Source: Vibrio intestinalis
GTDB lineage: Bacteria > Pseudomonadota > Gammaproteobacteria > Enterobacterales > Vibrionaceae
DNA length: 64,000 nt
Direction: 5' to 3'
Assembly: GCF_025195085.2 (NCBI RefSeq)
Contig: NZ_JANAVY020000005.1
Location: 101,332-165,331, forward strand
Position 1 is the stretch's first letter. Each line of letters opens with the position of its first letter. Shown piece after piece: positions 34,881-43,561 of this stretch. A model generated the notes under the pieces. The model made no database searches, was not told the origin of the DNA, and saw nothing but the letters and a program-made list of their open reading frames with translations. The position numbers and the translations under genes are program-made.

Positions 34881-35720
34881 CTATGCGTCGCTACCGAATT
34901 GCACATCTAACTGCATCAAACCTTGCTCTATCTGCTGAGTAAGCAAATCAAACAGAGGTTCAAAGCCGAGCAAGTTAAACGCTTGACCTTGTTCGTCAGT
35001 GGCCAAGGTAACGTCAAACTCGGTATTTAAGATTTGCTCTATCGCATGCAAGTCATTCATAAAGTGATTACCCGAGGCAAGCAGCAGCGGAATCACCTCA
35101 AGTTCTGGTCGCTGCTGTGAGTCATAACCAAGAGATTGTTTCTTTTGCAGCAATTTACGCTCGATGAGTTTAAACGGCCATGCCCCTTCTAATGAACAAA
35201 CCAGCGCATTGTCATCCAGCAGCTCAAGATAGTCGCGCACGTAAGCAACAGATTGATGCCCCGGGTTATCCAAATAAGGCGCGCCATGGAACACATACAG
35301 CTTCAAAGGTGCATGAGAGAACTCTTCATTTAACTGCTCAAGCAGTTTTCCTGCCTGTTGGCTTTGGTTAATAATGGCCGGAGTGTATGCGTAACGAGAA
35401 AAGCTAAACTGACCGAACGCATCCACCACTTTTTTCAATTGCAGGTGTTCATCAGTTGGGAACAAATAACCGCTGACCACCAGCACTTGTTTGTAACCCG
35501 CAAACTCTAAATCAGCCAATACTTGAGGCAACGTTTTCATCGGCTGCTTTGATTTCTTAATCACCATCTTTGAGCTCACTGCCATGTGCAGATCGCAGTC
35601 AGGATAACGCTCCGCTAAGCGCTCCATTAACTGCTGGTATCTTTGCTGCGCCACAACCGAACCAAAACAACATAAAACGATGGCACATCCTTGTTGATAA
35701 TGTCTAAGTCTTTTAATCAT
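34881..35720 (-). CDS. cbiK: Sirohydrochlorin cobaltochelatase, CbiK-like
   Basis: About 279 residues, class II chelatase fold of the single long form (two homologous halves). Likely metal-binding region: LYVFHGAPYLDNPGHQS, CSLEGAWPFKLIE and LLLASGNHFMNDLHAIE. It inserts cobalt into sirohydrochlorin, the entry step of the early-cobalt route. The ATG at 35720 (MIKRLRHYQQG) follows GGAGGG and overlaps the cbiG end by eight bases; the longer frame to 35906 lies inside cbiG and is not used. Confidence 0.85.
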   Translation of the reverse strand: MIKRLRHYQQGCAIVLCCFGSVVAQQRYQQLMERLAERYPDCDLHMAVSSKMVIKKSKQPMKTLPQVLADLEFAGYKQVLVVSGYLFPTDEHLQLKKVVDAFGQFSFSRYAYTPAIINQSQQAGKLLEQLNEEFSHAPLKLYVFHGAPYLDNPGHQSVAYVRDYLELLDDNALVCSLEGAWPFKLIERKLLQKKQSLGYDSQQRPELEVIPLLLASGNHFMNDLHAIEQILNTEFDVTLATDEQGQAFNLLGFEPLFDLLTQQIEQGLMQLDVQFGSDA

Positions 35721-37413
35721 TCTGCCCTCCCTGGGGGCTGATATCGTGCATAAGTAATGGTGAATCAGGCTCAGACAGAGCCTTTTGAAAAGCCTGTTGA
35801 TCCACAACAGGCGCAAAGAAATAAGGTGCGAGTTGTTGGCGCAAGTCATCGCCTTTTGCCAATGATATGAATAAATCACACCACTGCTGGTGGCTAAGCT
35901 CTTCAATATTTCTTAGCCATAATGCGTGGTTGCAACTTAACTGCTCTGCACTTGCGCGCTCATAAATCACTAACGTCGCTTTTTGACGACAAGCTCCAAC
36001 ACATTGAGTCCGTGAGATTTTGATTCGCTGAGCGCCACTGTTTAGCCCAACTTCTTTTAAAATGTCACGCAGCGCATGGGTCATCGCCTTACTGCCCTTT
36101 TTCGCGCAGCGTCCGCCCTCACAGAGTAAAATGTGGAAACGATGGTGCAACATAGGTCGATTCAAATCTGGATGACGAGGCTTACAGGCAAAGCCTTCAA
36201 CGACTGGGTTACCATAAGCGTTCTTTTTACTGCCGATTTCATTCAGCGTACCGTCTTGTTGCCTAACCAGCTGGTTCTTAAACTTCTCGCTGCGCAGGCT
36301 TTCACTGTATTGTTTACGCCCTAGCGCTAATGTCGCGTTTTTACCGTCAATACAGTATTTCTGTTTAGCGACCAACAGTTGGCTTTGGTCGCTGCTTCGC
36401 AGCGCTGCTGCTTCGGCCACGGAGCAGCTACCGGTCACTTTCTTCACATATTCCGAAGGGAATAAAATGCCCGGCTGCTGATCAAGTTGCTCAGGTAGAT
36501 AGCAAATAAACTCAACGCCTCGTTGATACGCAGCATCAATAATGCCTTTTTCATCCGCTTTTAAAGTAATACTAGCAATGGTGTTTAGAGATTTAGGATG
36601 AAGATTTTGCTGCTCCAACAATTGCTCTATAACCGCGCTGATGGTGCTATGCGGGGTATCGCGATCACAACCCACACCAAGGCTGATACTATTCGTTACC
36701 CAAAATACCGTTTTCTGCTCTAAACCTAATCCAATCGCCGCTTGATAAGCCGAGATAGAGTCTGAAATTATGATGATTCCCGCCCAATCACGTGCGGATA
36801 TCGCCTCTAAATCCTGCGAGTAACAGATATGCTTAGGCATGGCTTTATCATAAGACCACCACGCGAGATCACCCGAATCTTGGTAAACCAATACCGGTAA
36901 ATCATTCACAACCGCAGCAGAGACTTGGGTTACAGCTTGCTCACTTTGCGGCTCTAAATACCAGCCAAATGGAGCGCCGATTAAATCCACTGACAGTGTT
37001 TCAAGTACATCGGATGCGGTTGTAATGACCGCTTCTCCACGGACAACTCTCGCCACTCGCAAAGCCAGTGCATTCGCTCCGCCTCTATGGCCGCTTACCA
37101 AAGGAATGACATGCCTGCCCGCTTCATCCAAACAAAGTACCGCAGGGTCGCTGCGTTTATCTTGCAATAAGCCCGCAATCGTCCTTACCGCAATGCCACT
37201 GGCACAAACAAATAGGTGAGCATCATAATCTCGCCATTGCGCTTCCACTTGCTGCGCTAAGCTCATCGACATCACAGAAACTTCAGCATGATTGGCCGCT
37301 TTGGCAGATGCGAAGATTTGACAATAAGGTAAGCCCGCTGCAATGCGCTGCGCTTGTTTCACGCCCCCCTGGGTTAAGGCATAAATAGCCATTTTCGCGC
37401 TAGGTTGGATCAT
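35713..37413 (-). CDS. cbiG: CbiG with fused C-terminal [2Fe-2S] thioredoxin-like domain
   Basis: 566 residues, longer than the usual CbiG of about 340-350. Residues 1-345 are CbiG (cobalt-precorrin-5A hydrolase, opens the lactone ring): FVCASGIAVRTIAGLLQDKR, PLVSGHRGGANALALRVAR, SLGVGCDRDTP and TSASDV-like parts. After a linker comes a thioredoxin-like ferredoxin domain from about 425: ILLCEGGRCAKKGSKAM and SRTQCVGACRQKATLVIYE provide four cysteines. The fusion may supply electrons to a corrin step. It overlaps cbiL and cbiK. Confidence 0.9.
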   Translation of the reverse strand: MIQPSAKMAIYALTQGGVKQAQRIAAGLPYCQIFASAKAANHAEVSVMSMSLAQQVEAQWRDYDAHLFVCASGIAVRTIAGLLQDKRSDPAVLCLDEAGRHVIPLVSGHRGGANALALRVARVVRGEAVITTASDVLETLSVDLIGAPFGWYLEPQSEQAVTQVSAAVVNDLPVLVYQDSGDLAWWSYDKAMPKHICYSQDLEAISARDWAGIIIISDSISAYQAAIGLGLEQKTVFWVTNSISLGVGCDRDTPHSTISAVIEQLLEQQNLHPKSLNTIASITLKADEKGIIDAAYQRGVEFICYLPEQLDQQPGILFPSEYVKKVTGSCSVAEAAALRSSDQSQLLVAKQKYCIDGKNATLALGRKQYSESLRSEKFKNQLVRQQDGTLNEIGSKKNAYGNPVVEGFACKPRHPDLNRPMLHHRFHILLCEGGRCAKKGSKAMTHALRDILKEVGLNSGAQRIKISRTQCVGACRQKATLVIYERASAEQLSCNHALWLRNIEELSHQQWCDLFISLAKGDDLRQQLAPYFFAPVVDQQAFQKALSEPDSPLLMHDISPQGGQND

Positions 37414-38216
37414 TCGAGTACCGTTTCTACTTGCTGATCAATCGGCTGCATGCCACGCAAAGCGCCGCGAGATTGCCGAATCGATAACTGCACCATGGAA
37501 AAATATCTGTGTTCTTTCGGCACTTGTTCTAAACTCGAATAGACTGCTTGCTTATCAGTCGTCGCATGGGAAACATACTGGGCATATTGAACCAAGTTCA
37601 GTGCCTTGAGTCGCTCCGTCAACTTTTGTACTACACGACCAACTTTGATGAAGATAATCGTGTCGAACTGAGTGCTCAGCTCTTCAATATGCTCTAGCCC
37701 ATACGTAGCGGGCACAACGCAAAAGCGCTCTTTGCCATCTGCCAGCGGCTGTTGAGTCACGCTTGGCACAGCAGTAATCGAACTGACACCGGGAACGACT
37801 TCAATACAAGATTTAACCGAGCTATCCATCTCCAATAGCTCTTCTTGAATGTAGCTCCAAGTACTGTAAACCGATGGGTCGCCCTCTGTAACAAACGCGA
37901 CGCTTAAGCCTTGCTGCAAAAATTGATAAATCTGACGCGCGGCGTCTTGCCATGCTGGTACAGTGACCGAGCAATCACGAGTCATCGGAAAGTGTAAAAA
38001 GCAGCGCTTAGTACCGATTTGTTGTTCACATACGCCTACACTGGAGAAGGCATCTTGCAAGATCTCCCACGCGAAAGAGTCTTGCGCGCCTTTATTACGT
38101 TCAGGAATCGCCAACACATCGCACTCTTGAACGAGGCGCATCCCTTTTAGGGTCAGCAACTCGCCATCACCCGGCCCTAGGCCAATGGCATACAACTTTG
38201 CCTTATTTAAGGCCAT
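37410..38216 (-). CDS. cbiL: Precorrin-2/cobalt-factor II C20-methyltransferase
   Basis: 268 residues: KLYAIGLGPGDGELLTLKGM at the start, FVTEGDPSVYSTWSYIQEE, VVPGVSSITAVPSVTQQPLA, typical of CbiL/CobI. It methylates C20. GGAG lies 7 bases ahead of the ATG and the gap to cbiET is 11 bases; the 3' end overlaps cbiG by four bases. Confidence 0.94.
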   Translation of the reverse strand: MALNKAKLYAIGLGPGDGELLTLKGMRLVQECDVLAIPERNKGAQDSFAWEILQDAFSSVGVCEQQIGTKRCFLHFPMTRDCSVTVPAWQDAARQIYQFLQQGLSVAFVTEGDPSVYSTWSYIQEELLEMDSSVKSCIEVVPGVSSITAVPSVTQQPLADGKERFCVVPATYGLEHIEELSTQFDTIIFIKVGRVVQKLTERLKALNLVQYAQYVSHATTDKQAVYSSLEQVPKEHRYFSMVQLSIRQSRGALRGMQPIDQQVETVLE

Positions 38217-38227
38217 ACTTTTCTCCG

Positions 38228-39460
38228 TTAATTATTTTTATTAAATACATATAGATAGACGGGGTTATCCGCTTGTAGCCGCTGGTATCCCGCCAAAGGT
38301 TGAGCATTAGAAATATTGATAACTTGAAGCTGATATTGAAGTTGATTTTGCTCTGCCCACTGCTGAACCTGCTGTTGCGTTTCAAGAGTGACTGCGCTTA
38401 CAACGATTCGGCCTTTATCCAGCAGCGCTTCCCATGAGGTTGATAAAATTGCACTCATTTCGCCTCTTGAGCCTCCGATAAAGACGCCGTTAGGTCTTGA
38501 GAAACTATGCAAAAACTCAGGGGCTTTGCCATGCACAATTTTTACGTTATCAACACTGTGTGAACGCAGATTTTGCTCAATGACCTCGATACACTCTTGT
38601 TCAGATTCTATCGCCCATCCCTCACCATGATGAGCTTGCTTAGCGAGCTCAATAGCGACCGAACCTGAGCCTGAACCGATATCCCAAAAGGTATCGCTTT
38701 GCCCTAGTCGAAGCCACGCCACTGACTGATTGCGAACAGCGAACTTAGATATTAGCCCTCGCTTGGGCACTTTCTTGGCAAAGTCATCATCATGACTAAA
38801 GATTCCAAACCCACCCCAACGTTCTTGCGTACCACGTTTGAGCATCACAATGTTCAAAGTATCAAATTCACTAGCGTTTAATTGCGCCAGTTGTTCGACG
38901 CTGTAACAACGAACTCTTTGCTGAGTAGAACCAAGCTGCTCGCACACCGCGACTTGCCAATCGAGCTGATTAAACTCAAGCAAATGCTGAGCGATACTCA
39001 CTGGCGTATTCACACCATCAGTCAATAGCGCGCACAACTCTGTCGATTGTAGCCTTGCGGTAAGGCCAAACCGCTCTCGGCCATGCAATGAGATAAAGCT
39101 CGCCTCTTGCCATGGCCAACCTAGTTCAGCACACGCCAACTGCATACTGCTGAGGCTTGGTATAACGCGAGCCTTGAGCGACAAGCGCTTATTTAGCATA
39201 GCGCCAATACCAAAAAACAATGGATCACCCGAGGCGAGCACAACCACCTGTAAGCCATCGTCTAAGCGAGATTCAATGGCGCTTAACCAAGCGTTAAAGC
39301 CCATCGACATATCGAGAAATTCACCCCTAAATTGGGGAAACCACACTTTATGGCGCGCATGACCTGCCAACACTTCTGCACTCGCGACACTATTGACCGC
39401 CTTGCTAGTTAAGCTTAAACAGCCATCTTCCGCGACACCAATAACCGTTAACTGGCTCAT
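38228..39460 (-). CDS. cobL: Precorrin-6Y/7 C5,15-methyltransferase and decarboxylase (CbiE-CbiT fusion)
   Basis: 410 residues. The N-terminal half is the CbiE tetrapyrrole methylase (VIGVAEDGCLSLTSKA, VVLASGDPLFFGIGAML); the C-terminal half from about 230 is CbiT, a Rossmann methyltransferase (FWDIGSGSGSVAIELAKQ, VFIGGSRGEMSAI). The fusion corresponds to CobL of the aerobic pathway in layout, but the neighbours are of the cobalt-early type. Its start ATGA overlaps the cbiC stop. Confidence 0.93.
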   Translation of the reverse strand: MSQLTVIGVAEDGCLSLTSKAVNSVASAEVLAGHARHKVWFPQFRGEFLDMSMGFNAWLSAIESRLDDGLQVVVLASGDPLFFGIGAMLNKRLSLKARVIPSLSSMQLACAELGWPWQEASFISLHGRERFGLTARLQSTELCALLTDGVNTPVSIAQHLLEFNQLDWQVAVCEQLGSTQQRVRCYSVEQLAQLNASEFDTLNIVMLKRGTQERWGGFGIFSHDDDFAKKVPKRGLISKFAVRNQSVAWLRLGQSDTFWDIGSGSGSVAIELAKQAHHGEGWAIESEQECIEVIEQNLRSHSVDNVKIVHGKAPEFLHSFSRPNGVFIGGSRGEMSAILSTSWEALLDKGRIVVSAVTLETQQQVQQWAEQNQLQYQLQVINISNAQPLAGYQRLQADNPVYLYVFNKNN

Positions 39461-40122
39461 ACTGCCTCCGTTAATAACGCGTGAATAGTAGACACCACCA
39501 ATGGGCTACCACCCTTGCGGCCCATACTGGTGATGTATGGAATATCCGTTTCGGTCAGCATTTGTTTCGATTCTTCCGCCATGACAAAACCCACCGGAAT
39601 ACCAATAATCAACGCGGGTTTTACGCCGGTCTGTTTAGCAATCTCCATCGCTTCAATCAGCGCAGTCGGAGCATTACCAACCGCCAATATCGCGCCTTGC
39701 AACAATCCTTGCTCTGCGCAATATCGAACCGCTTCAATTGAGCGAGTACGACCACTGGCTTTAGCGCGGCGAATCACTTCTGGATCGCTGACAAAGCAGT
39801 GGGTTTGATTACCATGTACCGCTAACCTAGATTTGTTCAAGCCACTGATGATCATGCTGACATCAGTGATGATTGGCGCGCCAGACTTCAAGGTATCTAA
39901 CGCTACTTGAGTGGCATTAGCGCTAAACCTAAACAGCTGTGCAAATTCAAAATCACCGGTGGTGTGAATCGCTCTTCGCACCACATTCCACTCACTTGGA
40001 GTAAACGAATGACCACCGTGTAACCGCTCTATTTCGTCATCAATGATGGCAAAAGAGCCTTGCTCTATGGCGCGGCCTTGGGCGGTCATTTGCTGCATTA
40101 CGGGTTCGGTTTTTTCTGTCAC
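39457..40122 (-). CDS. cbiC: Precorrin-8X methylmutase
   Basis: 221 residues. It moves the C11 methyl to C12, giving (cobalt-)cobyrinate. Seen: VVRRAIHTTGDFEFAQLFRF with the catalytic His in the HTTGD stretch, PIITDVSMIISGLNKSRL and ILAVGNAPTALIEAMEI, GIPVGFVMAEESK. The start is GTG with GAGGAA 6 bases ahead; it overlaps the cbiD stop as GTGA. Confidence 0.95.
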   Translation of the reverse strand: MTEKTEPVMQQMTAQGRAIEQGSFAIIDDEIERLHGGHSFTPSEWNVVRRAIHTTGDFEFAQLFRFSANATQVALDTLKSGAPIITDVSMIISGLNKSRLAVHGNQTHCFVSDPEVIRRAKASGRTRSIEAVRYCAEQGLLQGAILAVGNAPTALIEAMEIAKQTGVKPALIIGIPVGFVMAEESKQMLTETDIPYITSMGRKGGSPLVVSTIHALLTEAV

Positions 40123-41258
40123 TGGAGTTCCTCAACAAAAGGCTTTTCGGTTAACGGTTGCCAATTGGCTAACTGGGGGCCATCAAAATCGACCAAGGTC
40201 ACTTCAACTGGAATTTCATGTTTGATGTAGTCACTGCAATGTTGCTGTGCGAGCTGACATAGATCGGTAAGAAATCCTTGGCCTTCAGGCATGTCGCGAA
40301 CCAGATCAAGTACTTGTCTACCAGTGCGCGCACAGCGAATTTGCTCAATGATGTGGGTGGGAATTTGGCAAAGTTCAGCCCGCTGCGCCAAGAGTTCAAA
40401 GTCAATACCACGGCCTGATACGTGGGTCATCATGGTGCCTGATATTAGCTTACATAACTTACCGACCATCACGACCAAATGCAGCGAATCCGATTTACAA
40501 CGCTTCGCACAGCGCAATCCAACACCAATAAAATCCCCTGCCTGAACAAACTGCATTGGCTGCATAGTTGAATGAATTTTCATTGCGGCGGCTTCGGTTC
40601 GCCCTCCCGTGGTCAAACAAAAAGCGCGCAAGCCATTTTCAGTGCCAATCTCAATGCTTTGGCGCACAGAGGCAGCGTAAGCAGACGTGGAAAATGGTTT
40701 TACCGTACCGCGAGTACCCAATATTGAAATACCACCAATCAATCCAAGCCTTTCGCTAATGGTTTGCTTTGCGGCTTGTTCGCCTTCGGGCACGCTGATG
40801 GTTACTGACAGACCTTGATTTGGTGTCGTGCTATGACGCCTTTCTCTTTCCATCATGGCGATAATATTGGCACGAGGAACAGGGTTAATGGCAGGTTGCC
40901 CAACGGGGAGTTCTAAACCGGGTAAAGTCACCGTTGCTACGCCTATACCGCCGTAAATCGTGACGTCAGCTTGGCTATCTTCCAATTGAACGAAAGATTG
41001 AATCGCTAAGCCATGCGTGCAATCAGGGTCATCACCGCCATCTTTGATTACTTGAGCTAACACGCCAATCTCAGTCGGTAGATATTCAACGGCAAAACTG
41101 GCGGCATCGCCATTTGGCAATGTGATAGTGACCGATGCATCAAAGGCTTGGGTTAACAAAGCACGTGTTGCTGCAGCACTTGCTGCGGCTGCGCAAGCAC
41201 CGGTCGTGAAGCCAGTTCTTAACTCGCCACGATTAGCTGAGCGTTTTAAACGAGACAC
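40119..41258 (-). CDS. cbiD: Cobalt-precorrin-5B C1-methyltransferase
   Basis: 379 residues. LRTGFTTGACAAAASAAATR near the N-terminus and DGGDDPDCTHGLAI, then ISILGTRGTVKPFSTSAYAAS, are characteristic of CbiD. It methylates C1 of the opened ring. Start is GTG at 41258; it is the first recognised gene of the operon, 260 bases after the cobalamin riboswitch. A 54-codon ORF ends six bases upstream. Confidence 0.94.
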   Translation of the reverse strand: MSRLKRSANRGELRTGFTTGACAAAASAAATRALLTQAFDASVTITLPNGDAASFAVEYLPTEIGVLAQVIKDGGDDPDCTHGLAIQSFVQLEDSQADVTIYGGIGVATVTLPGLELPVGQPAINPVPRANIIAMMERERRHSTTPNQGLSVTISVPEGEQAAKQTISERLGLIGGISILGTRGTVKPFSTSAYAASVRQSIEIGTENGLRAFCLTTGGRTEAAAMKIHSTMQPMQFVQAGDFIGVGLRCAKRCKSDSLHLVVMVGKLCKLISGTMMTHVSGRGIDFELLAQRAELCQIPTHIIEQIRCARTGRQVLDLVRDMPEGQGFLTDLCQLAQQHCSDYIKHEIPVEVTLVDFDGPQLANWQPLTEKPFVEELQ

Positions 41259-41264
41259 AGGAAG

Positions 41265-41429
41265 TTACTCGTTCGCACCACCTTGCCTAAACATGGCTTC
41301 TGAGTTCTGACTTTGAATAGGGTATAGCCCGACCAAATTTAAATTTAATCGAGACAGATATGCGACATCAGCTGTGTTTGCCAACTGATGGATTGATTTT
41401 TCTTGAGCAAAGACGTTCCGTAGCGCCAT
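41265..41429 (-). CDS. Possible small ORF between the B12 riboswitch and cbiD (54 aa)
   Basis: Begins MALRNVFAQEKSIHQL and ends QGGANE; hydrophilic, no membrane segment, no recognised domain. ACAGGAGTG lies 6 bases before the ATG, a good ribosome site, and its TAA is six bases before the cbiD GTG, which has only a poor site of its own, so translational coupling is plausible. A longer frame to 41489 exists but lacks such a site. It could be a real protein or a coupling leader. Confidence 0.5.
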   Translation of the reverse strand: MALRNVFAQEKSIHQLANTADVAYLSRLNLNLVGLYPIQSQNSEAMFRQGGANE

Positions 41430-41524
41430 CAAAAACACTCCTGTGTTTAACGCCAACAGCTCGGTTTGAACAGAATAATAAACCTTCAAACATCCGAATC
41501 TGGGAACCCCCGCCCATACTGCCG

Positions 41525-41625
41525 GCCAACGTTAAACTTAGGTAATCTGACTTGGCGCTTGGCCTTACAGTTGCGGGTACAGTTTAGGCTTCTCACCTAA
41601 TTCCCCTAAGTTCAGTGGATGAAGC
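41525..41625 (-). ncRNA. Cobalamin riboswitch (AdoCbl aptamer)
   Basis: On the minus strand the hallmark pieces occur in order: GGGGAATTAGGTGAGAAGCC, then CTGTACCCGCAACTGTAAGG, and the B12-box region AAGTCAGATTACC at 41553-41541. The order and spacing match the cobalamin riboswitch. It lies upstream of the 54-codon ORF and cbiD, so cobalamin should repress the whole operon. The expression platform lies between about 41430 and 41525; a GC-rich stretch with GGGCGGGGGTTCCC is a candidate part of it. Confidence 0.93.
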
Positions 41626-41806
41626 GATAATGACAGGAATGAAAATAGTTCTTATTGATTCAGATCAGTTTGCGAAAATGATTGCGGGTTTTTATGTGCT
41701 TTTAGAACAAAGTCGTGTACTTCGCTAACTAAACCTACAAATAACCCATTGACCAGTAGGGATATTTTCGTATGCTGAACGGGTACCACATAGAAAGGAG
41801 CGCTTT

Positions 41807-42235
41807 GTGACACACTATTCAATCAGTGATGATGCCGATAGGATCGACTTCGACACCGTGCATCAGTTTTTATCCAATAGCTACTGGGCAAAAGGGATTC
41901 CAGCACAAACACTGCGCCGTGGACTAAGCCACTCACTCTGCTTTGGTGTTTATGAAAATCACACCAACCAAGTTGGCTTTGCCCGCGTAATCAGTGATTT
42001 CGCCACCTACGCATACATTTTGGATGTTTTCATTTTAGAGCCCCACCGCGGACAAGGGGTAGGCAAAGATCTGATTGCCACAATCCTAAAGCATCCTGAT
42101 CTACAAGGCATACGCAGAATTTCACTCGGCACAAAAGACGCACATGGGTTATATGCTCAATATGGATTTAAACCTATTGATAGCCCAGAAAATGTAATGC
42201 AAATTTGGCAGCCCGATCTCTATCTAAACAGTTAG
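41807..42235 (+). CDS. GNAT family acetyltransferase
   Basis: 142 residues, similar to the small PA-type GNATs: FLSNSYWAKGIPAQTLRRGL, VISDFATYAYILDVFILEPH then RGQGVGKDL (motif A) and GTKDAHGLYAQYGF (motif B). The start is GTG with AAAGGAGCG 5 bases ahead. Substrate unknown. Terminated by the hairpin at 42275-42299. Confidence 0.85.
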   Translation: MTHYSISDDADRIDFDTVHQFLSNSYWAKGIPAQTLRRGLSHSLCFGVYENHTNQVGFARVISDFATYAYILDVFILEPHRGQGVGKDLIATILKHPDLQGIRRISLGTKDAHGLYAQYGFKPIDSPENVMQIWQPDLYLNS

Positions 42236-42274
42236 TCGTGTATCAACGTATTTCACGCAGACTCAGGATACTAA

Positions 42275-42299
42275 AAAGCCTAAGCATGGCTTAGGCTTT
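42275..42299. terminator. Bidirectional terminator
   Basis: AAAGCCTAAGC, loop ATG, GCTTAGGCTTT: 11-bp perfect stem flanked by A and T runs between convergent genes. Confidence 0.9.
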
Positions 42300-42336
42300 A
42301 GTGATCAAACTCGGCTTAATCTAGCGCAAACAGTAA

Positions 42337-43344
42337 TTACCAGATTTCGTCAGTAATCGACTCTTTGTATTGCTCAGATTTTGCGATGTGTTCTTCCGAC
42401 ATATATTGTTTTACGTCGCGAATCTCTTTCGCTGCATCTTCATCACCATTTTCATCAGCGATCTCAAACCATGCCAGAGCTTTAACGAAATCACTTGGAA
42501 TACCATGACCATTGCGATATGCGTAACCAACCATGTATTGCGCGTAGACGTTATCTAGCATTGCGGCCTTCTCAAAAAAGGCGAATGCTTGCGCGTAATC
42601 CGTTGTTTTAAAACCACAGCGCTGTTTGTACTCTGGGTAATAATAAATGTCGCCCATCTTAGCAAACGAACGTGGGTGTTCATCAAATTCAATCGCTTGT
42701 TCTAGCCAATGCATCGCTTTTTTACAGCTTGTTTCAACACCTTCACCATTTAAGTATGACACGCCAAGGTTGTACATCGCGCTAACGTTTTGCTTATTGG
42801 CCGCCTGTTCAAACCAATAAGCCGCCTTGGTGTAATCTTGAGTAACACCTACTCCATCATTGTACGAAAACGCCAACTGGTACATCGCATCATCAGAGCC
42901 TAACTTAGCAGCTTTTAGGTAATAGTCGTTGCCTTTGCTCACGTTTGCATCTGTACCTTCGCCATCAAAGTACATTACACCTAAGCTGTAGAGTACATAT
43001 GGGTCTTGGCTAGCTTCTGCTTTATGAAACAGTTCCAACGCCTTTTTGTAATTACCCTCAGAGTATTCCATGTCTGCCTTAACAGCTTCAGCGCCATCGT
43101 GGCCTGCTTTCACAGCGCGTTCAATGTATTCATGGCCAAGATCTAAGCCATCTTGCATGATCGAGTTGTCAATCAAAAAGCTGCCCGCTTGAAAAAGTAC
43201 TTCAGGGTCATTGCTGTTAGTCGCCTTCGTAATCAAAGCCATATCTTCAGCTTCGAAATCTTCCCAACTTAAATCGTAAGCATGAGCTTGATAAGACATC
43301 AGCAGAGCAGCTGAAGAGAGGAGAGCAAAAGAACGTTTTTTCAT
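42337..43344 (-). CDS. Sel1-like repeat (TPR-like) secreted protein
   Basis: 335 residues with a signal peptide (MKKRSFALLSSAALLMSYQAHA) and at least five Sel1-type repeats of about 36 residues, e.g. VLYSLGVMYFDGEGTDANVS, AMYQLAFSYNDGVGVTQDY, AMYNLGVSYLNGEGVETSC and AQYMVGYAYRNGHGIPSDF. Sel1 repeats form solenoids for protein-protein contact; here periplasmic or secreted. Partner unknown. Confidence 0.87.
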   Translation of the reverse strand: MKKRSFALLSSAALLMSYQAHAYDLSWEDFEAEDMALITKATNSNDPEVLFQAGSFLIDNSIMQDGLDLGHEYIERAVKAGHDGAEAVKADMEYSEGNYKKALELFHKAEASQDPYVLYSLGVMYFDGEGTDANVSKGNDYYLKAAKLGSDDAMYQLAFSYNDGVGVTQDYTKAAYWFEQAANKQNVSAMYNLGVSYLNGEGVETSCKKAMHWLEQAIEFDEHPRSFAKMGDIYYYPEYKQRCGFKTTDYAQAFAFFEKAAMLDNVYAQYMVGYAYRNGHGIPSDFVKALAWFEIADENGDEDAAKEIRDVKQYMSEEHIAKSEQYKESITDEIW

Positions 43345-43451
43345 AATAGCCTTAATATAATCTATTGAATTTATTAGTTTTCGCCAATCCTATACAACAA
43401 TCATTGCAAGCTCCAGACAAATCAAAGCCAATGCAACTTCTTTCATCGTAA

Positions 43452-43467
43452 CGTGACAAAAATCACA
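43452..43467. promoter_or_regulatory. CRP-like site
   Basis: CGTGA-CAAAAA-TCACA matches the CRP consensus TGTGA-N6-TCACA at 9 of 10 positions. It lies between the divergent Sel1 gene (start 43344) and lipoprotein gene (start about 43562), so it may serve either. Confidence 0.55.
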
Positions 43468-43561
43468 TCAAACCAGTTTAATTTACGGATTTTCGCTTCA
43501 ATTACGTTCATTGTTTACCTCTTTCAGCACCTTCATACTCTGTTTCAATCTCACTAGCTGT

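Noticed and set aside
34881..35906. Long N-terminal extension of CbiK
   Set aside because: The extra 62 residues lie within the end of cbiG and do not resemble the chelatase family; the ATG at 35720 follows GGAGGG.
41265..41489. Longer 74-residue version of the small ORF before cbiD
   Set aside because: The upstream start has no ribosome site and reaches toward the riboswitch expression platform; the ATG at 41429 has CAGGAG.
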